From Ktedonobacteraceae bacterium (GTDB lineage Bacteria; Chloroflexota; Ktedonobacteria; Ktedonobacterales; Ktedonobacteraceae), in assembly GCA_017354095.1 (NCBI GenBank), contig JAFMRP010000108.1:1-9780 (forward strand): a stretch of DNA of 9,780 bases, written 5' to 3'. The notes under the pieces were generated by a model. It searched no databases, was not told the DNA's origin, and saw only the letters and a program-made list of their open reading frames with translations. Numbering within the stretch: position 1 is the first letter of the stretch; each line of letters starts with the position of its first letter. Shown piece after piece: positions 6,674-9,780 of this stretch. A program made the position numbers and the translations under genes.

Positions 6674-6823
6674 CCATTCACATAGCGTCATTGTGAAGCT
6701 GAGATGATGTTGCTCTGTGTCCGTTGGTATCTTCGATATGCATGCAGCTATCGCGATGTGGAAGAAATCGTTCAGGGAGGGGGCTACACGTCGATCATAC
6801 GACTATACTGGATCCAAGAATTT
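6674..6823 (+). pseudogene. IS6-family transposase, N-terminal remnant
   Basis: Frame from 6677 reads F-T-stop-R-H-C-E-A-E-M-M and then LLCVRWYLRYACSYRDVEEI, which matches the IS6/IS240-type start (FKWRHFEAEIILLCVRWYLRY...SYRDLEEI, from memory). A shift near 6772 moves to a frame reading RGLHVDHTTI, and another near 6803 returns to YWIQEF, where consensus is ERGLSVDHTTIYRWIQ. The TGG-to-TAG stop and at least two shifts show decay. At 6824 the sequence switches to the ISL3 fragment. The catalytic DDE part is absent. Confidence 0.8.
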
Positions 6824-6931
6824 GGGTCTGCGTCATCTTCCGTGCAAAGTTCATGCACTTCGAGCCAGCACCCGATGGCGCAACAAATCAAATCCAGCAC
6901 GTCCATACGATTGGCGTTTGAGCAGCTTTAA
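6824..6931 (-). pseudogene. ISL3-family transposase, last 26 codons and element end
   Basis: On the minus strand 6931 to 6851 reads LKLLKRQSYGRAGFDLL then RHRVLARSA and stop, the standard ISL3/IS1165-type C-terminal motif (RLKLLKRQMYGRAKFDLL..., from memory). Downstream of its stop the minus strand runs to GCAGACCC; seen from the plus strand this is GGGTCTGCGTCATC at 6824, a plausible ISL3 terminal repeat. The rest of the ISL3 element is missing because another element's end begins at 6932. Confidence 0.72.
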
Positions 6932-7018
6932 GACCGTGTTTTGTAATAGAGCGAAAGGCAGAATATGATACCCTGTGATGTATGAGTTGCATCTATCCAA
7001 GCGGTCTTTCCGGCACTT
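6932..7018 (+). mobile_element. Left-end relic of an IS5-type element related to IS-A
   Basis: GACCGTGTTTTGT at 6932 equals the terminal repeat of IS-A (7775 and 8636 reverse). The alignment continues: ATGATA...CTG, then ATGAGT and ATCCAAGC, matching the inside of IS-A's right end. The frame from 6982 reads MSCIYPSGLSGTL and then stop; IS-A's transposase starts MSTKYPSNLSDAEW. So this is the first dozen codons of a sister transposase, dead after codon 13. The triplet TAA at 6929-6931 precedes it, within the Leu codon TTA of the ISL3 fragment, which fits TNA targeting. No clear IS5 similarity remains beyond about 7018. Confidence 0.75.
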
Positions 7019-7044
7019 TGTAGAGAAGGAAGGAGGGCAAACAA

Positions 7045-7209
7045 ATGTTGAGGTGGAAATTGGAATGGATCGAGCTGTCCAGCAGGAGGAAAAGCCTTCT
7101 TCCTATGGTATGGAAAACGAGACGGATAATGGCTCTGGACTCATCTGCTCTTTTCCGCTATATTCTTTTCCAGTCCTGTTTTGTTCGCACATCACACGCC
7201 TACTGCTGA
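7045..7209 (+). CDS. Possible 54-residue ORF with strong ribosome site
   Basis: AAGGAGGG seven bases before an ATG at 7045 gives a frame starting MLRWKLEWIELSSRRKSLLP and ending at TGA 7207-7209. The ribosome site is near perfect, but the protein is basic and without recognisable features, and another frame overlaps it. Could be a chance site or the start of a vanished gene. Confidence 0.22.
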   Translation: MLRWKLEWIELSSRRKSLLPMVWKTRRIMALDSSALFRYILFQSCFVRTSHAYC

Positions 7210-7241
7210 GTTGCTTTTGTCAACGAAAGAGGGTCAGGCCC

Positions 7242-7328
7242 ATGTTCACTGAGAACAACAGTGCGCCTGTTCATTCGCGAGCCCTATGGAAACGTGTCGG
7301 AGATGAGACACGCAAGGAGGCCGACTGA
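7242..7328 (+). CDS. Possible 28-residue peptide coupled to the next gene
   Basis: The frame reads MFTENNSAPVHSRALWKRVG then DETRKEAD and stops at TGA 7326-7328; the next gene's ATG follows after only TA. GAGGGTC lies about 8 nt before the ATG. The frame is open upstream to 6975, so earlier starts (for example 7062) cannot be excluded. Close coupling and charged composition suggest a real short gene or the tail of a truncated one; the family is unknown. Confidence 0.3.
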   Translation: MFTENNSAPVHSRALWKRVGDETRKEAD

Positions 7329-7330
7329 TA

Positions 7331-7774
7331 ATGCAAGATCCTTCACCACTCCTACCTCAAGAGCGTCCAGATCAGCCCAGAGAGCATGCCAGTTCCCCCG
7401 TGCAGTCTGAGTGCTTCTCTCGCCAAGACTGGTTTGCCCTCGCAGGGCTGCCCCTCTTCGTGCTCACCTTGGGGGTCTGGATCTTTGCGCAATGGGCAAT
7501 CAGATATGCGAATTCCCTCCCAGCCCAATTTGACAACACGGTCTGGCCTCCTCGTCGGCTCTTCTCCCTTGCAGACGTGCTCTGGGGATTCTATTCCGTT
7601 TCGGTTTGGGGGATCCCGCTCCTCTTTCTTGCTGGGATCATCGTCTCCGCCCTGGGCTGGTCCTCGCAGAGGTATCCTGAGGCAGCTCGGATAGGGATCA
7701 TCCTTTCCAGCACGTTTCTCGTTCTCTACTTACTTTTCCTGTGGCTGTTTGCCCTTGCTTTCAGTGGCGGCTGA
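7331..7774 (+). CDS. Three-helix membrane protein, unknown; C-terminus set by IS insertion
   Basis: A 147-residue protein with AAGGAGG ten bases before the ATG. The first 33 residues are Pro/Gln-rich and soluble. Hydrophobic helices lie at about 34-56 (WFALAGLPLFVLTLGVWIF), 84-108 (LWGFYSVSVWGIPLLFLAGI) and 121-144 (IGIILSSTFLVLYLLFLWLF). No family recognised. The reading ends ...FALAFSGG with TGA at 7772-7774, which is exactly the triplet next to the IS-A end (GACCGTG from 7775). Either the native stop was the insertion target, or the gene was truncated there and the stop is fortuitous. The third helix is complete, so the protein may still be functional. Confidence 0.62.
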   Translation: MQDPSPLLPQERPDQPREHASSPVQSECFSRQDWFALAGLPLFVLTLGVWIFAQWAIRYANSLPAQFDNTVWPPRRLFSLADVLWGFYSVSVWGIPLLFLAGIIVSALGWSSQRYPEAARIGIILSSTFLVLYLLFLWLFALAFSGG

Positions 7775-8586
7775 GACCGTGTTTTGGGGAACTTCGAGCT
7801 TTGCCGAAACGAGCAAGGAGCAACCGGATCATTGCGACCTGGATGAGTGTTTCACTGGTCTGCACCTTCCGCTCGTAATCTTTGGAGAGGCGCCTAGTGC
7901 GAGAAATCCAACTGAATGTACGCTCGACCACCCAACGGCGAGGCACGACGCTGAAGCCACGGGTGCCAGGTGTGCGTTCCACCCACTACTTCCAGTTCCC
8001 ACTTGTCTGTCCCTTGACACCACTCAGCTAACTCCTGCCCACGATACGCTGCATCAGCCCAAATCTTTTTCAGACGTGGCACGAAGAACTTGAGTCCTGC
8101 GAGCAGACAACGAGCCCCTTTGGTATCGTGCATGTCGGCAGGGGTCACGTAGATGGAAATGGGAAGCCCCAGCGTATCAACGAGGATGTGCCGTTTCCGG
8201 CCTTTGACGCGCTTGTGCGCGTCGTAACCACAGATCCCGGCGGACTCCTCAACGGTTTTCACGCTTTGTGCATCCATGATGGCAGCACTCGGGTGTGGGT
8301 TCTTGCCTTGTCGTGCGCGCTCAGCCTGGTGCAGCACCCGCAGCAGGAGCGTCCAGATCCCTTTAAGGCGCAAACGCCGGAAATGGTAGAAGACGGTCTG
8401 CCACGGTGGAAAGTTGACTGGTAAGTAGCGCCAGGGGCAGCCGGTGCGCAGTATGTAGAAGATGGCATCAAAAATGGAACGCAGAGAGCGAATCGGCGGC
8501 CTGCCACGCTTGGACTGCACAGGCAAATAGCGTTGCAGACACTCCCACTCTGCATCAGACAGATTGCTTGGATACTTTGTACTCAT
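7761..8586 (-). pseudogene. IS5-family (IS427/IS1031-like) transposase, one frameshift
   Basis: Starts MSTKYPSNLSDAEWECLQRY with an N-terminal DUF4096-type region and RTGCPWRYLPVNFPPW, then the DDE core: D105 in IMDAQSVKT, the GRKRHILVDTLGL block, and D178 in WADAAYRGQ. Reading stays in frame to ELEVV at about residue 201; a run GGG (complement of 7982-7984) appears to hold one G too many. After one-base correction the sequence continues ERTPGTRGFSVVPRRWVVER with the catalytic Glu in VVERTFSW and the normal C-terminus, about 274 residues. Without the shift the protein ends at 7894 without the Glu, so it should be inactive. The corrected frame has no stop inside the element and uses TGA at 7761-7763 in the neighbouring gene. 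A programmed shift is possible in this family, but GTGGGTGG is not a classical slippery site. Confidence 0.85.
7771..7786 (+). repeat. IS-A left terminal inverted repeat
   Basis: CTGAGACCGTGTTTTG, a perfect inverted match to 8625-8640. The first four bases may be target rather than element. Confidence 0.85.
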
Positions 8587-8624
8587 CCTGCCAGTCTATC
8601 ATGTGAGGTCACTTCTGCGATTAA

Positions 8625-8640
8625 CAAAACACGGTCTCAG
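8625..8640 (-). repeat. IS-A right terminal inverted repeat
   Basis: Perfect inverted match to 7771-7786. Its last base (8640) is also the first base of the IS-B end GATAGTGT. Confidence 0.85.
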
Positions 8641-8660
8641 ATAGTGTTTGAAAGCGATCA
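8640..8660 (+). repeat. IS-B left terminal inverted repeat
   Basis: GATAGTGTTTG... ; outer 8 bases perfect against 9613-9620, 14 of 21 overall. Confidence 0.65.
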
Positions 8661-9528
8661 CGATGGGAACACTGGCACAAGTGTGGTAAGCATGCGATAG
8701 CTCGCCGAGAGTTTGATGAATGCTTCACTGCTTTGCGGGAGTCCCTCATGATCGCGACAGAGCCGACGCCAACGCACCATCCAGGAAAAACAACGCTCAA
8801 TGATCCAACGCTTGGGCTGAGGTCGAAAACCTGTGGGAAACGCCGTCTCCCAGTTCACCTCCTCCCCATCGGGTACGAGCAGTCCCCGTTTTGGGAGGGT
8901 GAGCGCATGGACAGTCTGCACGATCCAGCCCAATTGCTCTTTCACCCAGGTCAGAAAGGTCCCACCATAATGACTATCGCCCCACATGAGCTTCATCCTG
9001 GGAAAAGCCCCCTTCAACGGTGCCAACAAGGCTCGGCCTCCCCGGCTTTTCGGATCGGTGGGCACCCGTCACCTTGACCGCCAGGAGATGGCTGATGCCG
9101 TATCCACGAGCGCGTGGCGCTTGCGACCCCAGACTTTTTTTCCCCATGTCGTAGCCTTTTTCCGGACCACGCACGGCACTGGTTTTGATCGATTGGCTCT
9201 CGATGATGGCTGCGCTCGGCTCAGCATCTCGCCCTTGTCGCTCTCGCACTCGCCTCCGCAGGGCATCCAGGATCTGGTCCCAGACGCCTTCGCGTCGCCA
9301 CCGACGAAAATACCAATAGACGGTTCCCCAAGCGGGAAACTCATGGGGCAGCAGTCGCCAAGGGCATCCACTGCGCAACACGTACAAGATGGCATTGACG
9401 ATTTCGCGCCGCTCATAGATGGGAAGGCGGCCTTCGAGGGATGGCACTGGGATCAAGGGTTCGAGCAGGCTCCACTGCTCGTCCGTCACATCGGAGGCAT
9501 ACGCCCGCCTCCCCATCGTCATTCGCAT
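8658..9528 (-). pseudogene. IS5-family transposase, multiple frameshifts and altered first Asp
   Basis: Start chosen at 9526-9528 (MRMTMGRRAYASDVTDEQWS) because AAGGAG lies about ten bases upstream; a longer frame to 9597 lacks likeness. Family blocks: LRSGCPWRLLPHEFPAWGTV, then IIESQSIKTS where IIDSQS is expected: residue 110 is Glu (GAG at 9199-9201). At an A7 run (complement of 9135-9141) reading must skip one A to give GKKVWGRKRHALVDT; near 9092-9100 it returns to the first frame for SHLLAVKVTG; near 9060-9072 it shifts again to TDPKSRGGRALLAPL, WGDSHYGGTF (second Asp), and RWIIERCFSWMV (Glu), ending TLVPVFPS at 8658. Three shifts plus a changed catalytic residue mean a dead gene. The domain order and length are otherwise complete. 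Confidence 0.82.
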
Positions 9529-9599
9529 GCAGTTCTCGCTCCTTTTCACCACTCGTGCTCTTTCTTTGGCGGTCTCCTTCCTCTTTCCTATCGGCAATT

Positions 9600-9620
9600 T
9601 GACGGCAACCTTACACTATC
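9600..9620 (-). repeat. IS-B right terminal inverted repeat
   Basis: Minus strand GATAGTGTAAGG... ; pairs with 8640-8660 as above. Confidence 0.65.
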
Positions 9621-9638
9621 TAAGCGATTCGCCTGCAC

Positions 9639-9693
9639 GTAGAGTAGGTGGCTAGCGCGTTGCCTTTTTGGGCACGTTTCCAACCACCCCTCC
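9639..9693 (-). ncRNA. Group II intron domain VI with bulged A
   Basis: GAGGGGTGGTT pairs with AGCCACCT-A-CTC; the unpaired A at 9645 is the expected lariat branch point, and the intron ends CTCTAC. Folding was done by eye. Confidence 0.7.
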
Positions 9694-9695
9694 CC

Positions 9696-9729
9696 GAACC
9701 TGGCATGCACCTTTCAGCGCACCAGGCTC
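9696..9729 (-). ncRNA. Group II intron domain V
   Basis: Exactly 34 nt on the minus strand, beginning GAGCCTGGTGCGCTGAAAGG and ending GCATGCCAGGTTC. Lower helix GAGCCTGG with CCAGGTTC (8 bp with one G-U), two-base TG bulge, upper helix TGCGCT with GGTGCA, and a GAAA tetraloop. The catalytic AGC triad is at positions 2-4. Length, loop, bulge and triad all match the domain V consensus, the most conserved part of these ribozymes. Confidence 0.87.
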
Positions 9730-9780
9730 TCTAGCATCGTACTACTTTCGTGAACGTGACGAAGAGCGTGTCATCGGGCG

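Larger units (their letters stand above)
7771..8640 (-). mobile_element. IS5-type insertion sequence IS-A
   Basis: Perfect 16-bp inverted ends CTGAGACCGTGTTTTG (7771-7786) and its complement (8625-8640). The relic at 6932 shows the true end is probably GACCGTG, giving 7775-8636 (862 bp) flanked by TGA (7772-7774) and TCA (8637-8639). TNA targets are known for part of the IS5 family. The two flanking triplets are reverse complements, not direct copies, so no clean duplication is present. One transposase gene, frameshifted, fills the element on the minus strand. Confidence 0.85.
8640..9620 (-). mobile_element. IS5-type insertion sequence IS-B, decayed
   Basis: Ends GATAGTGT at 8640-8647 and its complement ACACTATC at 9613-9620; over the outer 21 bases 14 positions agree. 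Flanking triplets are TCA (8637-8639, shared with IS-A) and TAA (9621-9623), again of TNA form but not identical. It carries one transposase gene on the minus strand, broken by several shifts. Confidence 0.78.
9639..9780 (-). mobile_element. 3' end of a group II intron (body continues beyond window)
   Basis: On the minus strand a domain V (9696-9729) is followed by a domain VI. In domain VI, GGTGG pairs with CCACC, and outward GAGG pairs with T-CTC leaving one A (complement of 9645) bulged. This A is seven bases from a terminal AC at 9639, the normal branch-point geometry. The intron therefore ends at about 9639 and its ribozyme core and any reverse transcriptase lie to the right. Only about 18 bp of 3' exon (9621-9638) separate it from IS-B. 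Codons before domain V show no recognisable protein. Confidence 0.8.

Noticed and set aside
8986..9642. 218-codon plus-strand frame
   Set aside because: Antisense to the IS-B transposase, whose family motifs are unmistakable.

Overview
The window reads as an accessory, insertion-sequence-rich stretch of a bacterial chromosome or large plasmid. The mixture (a tyrosine recombinase with a Cys-rich tail, a Tn552/TniAB-type DDE transposase plus AAA ATPase, IS5-, IS6- and ISL3-type elements, a group II intron, and many small hypothetical membrane or secreted proteins in moderate-GC DNA) is what I would expect from a Ktedonobacteria-like Chloroflexi genome. That assignment is an impression from the protein types and was not tested. 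No CRISPR array, tRNA or rRNA was seen.

Layout. 1-537 is the C-terminal end of a tyrosine recombinase entering from the left. 751-1269 (minus) is an Lrp/AsnC-family regulator, divergent from a YceI-like gene (1675-2208) and a following calycin-like/DUF1579-type gene (2229-2693). A roughly 310-nt untranslated leader separates the divergent promoters from the YceI start. 2771-5319 is a compact two-gene transposon (minus strand): a DD(35)E Mu/Tn552-type transposase overlapping an AAA+ ATPase by 8 nt, inside candidate TGT...ACA ends. 5686-5968 holds a small signal-peptide protein built on a GTDGTRVTD repeat, with a frameshift in the fourth repeat. 6391-6633 encodes a two-helix membrane protein.

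6674-7018 is a stack of dead insertion sequences: an IS6-type transposase start, cut by the terminal fragment of an ISL3-type element, which is itself cut by the left end of an IS5-type element. A three-helix membrane protein (7331-7774) follows. Its stop codon is the target triplet of the IS5-type element at 7775-8636 (here IS-A), whose transposase has a single frameshift between the second Asp and the Glu of the DDE triad. A second, more decayed IS5-type element (IS-B, 8640-9620) abuts IS-A and shares one triplet with it. The right edge contains the 3' end of a group II intron on the minus strand: a textbook 34-nt domain V (9696-9729) and a domain VI with a bulged A.

How the parts relate. 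The only apparently intact mobile module is the TniA/TniB-like pair. The chromosomal-type genes (AsnC regulator, YceI, DUF1579-like, small membrane proteins) are passengers or host backbone between layers of insertions. I see no defence or secretion system; the most informative content is the insertion history, the intron end and the small repeat protein.
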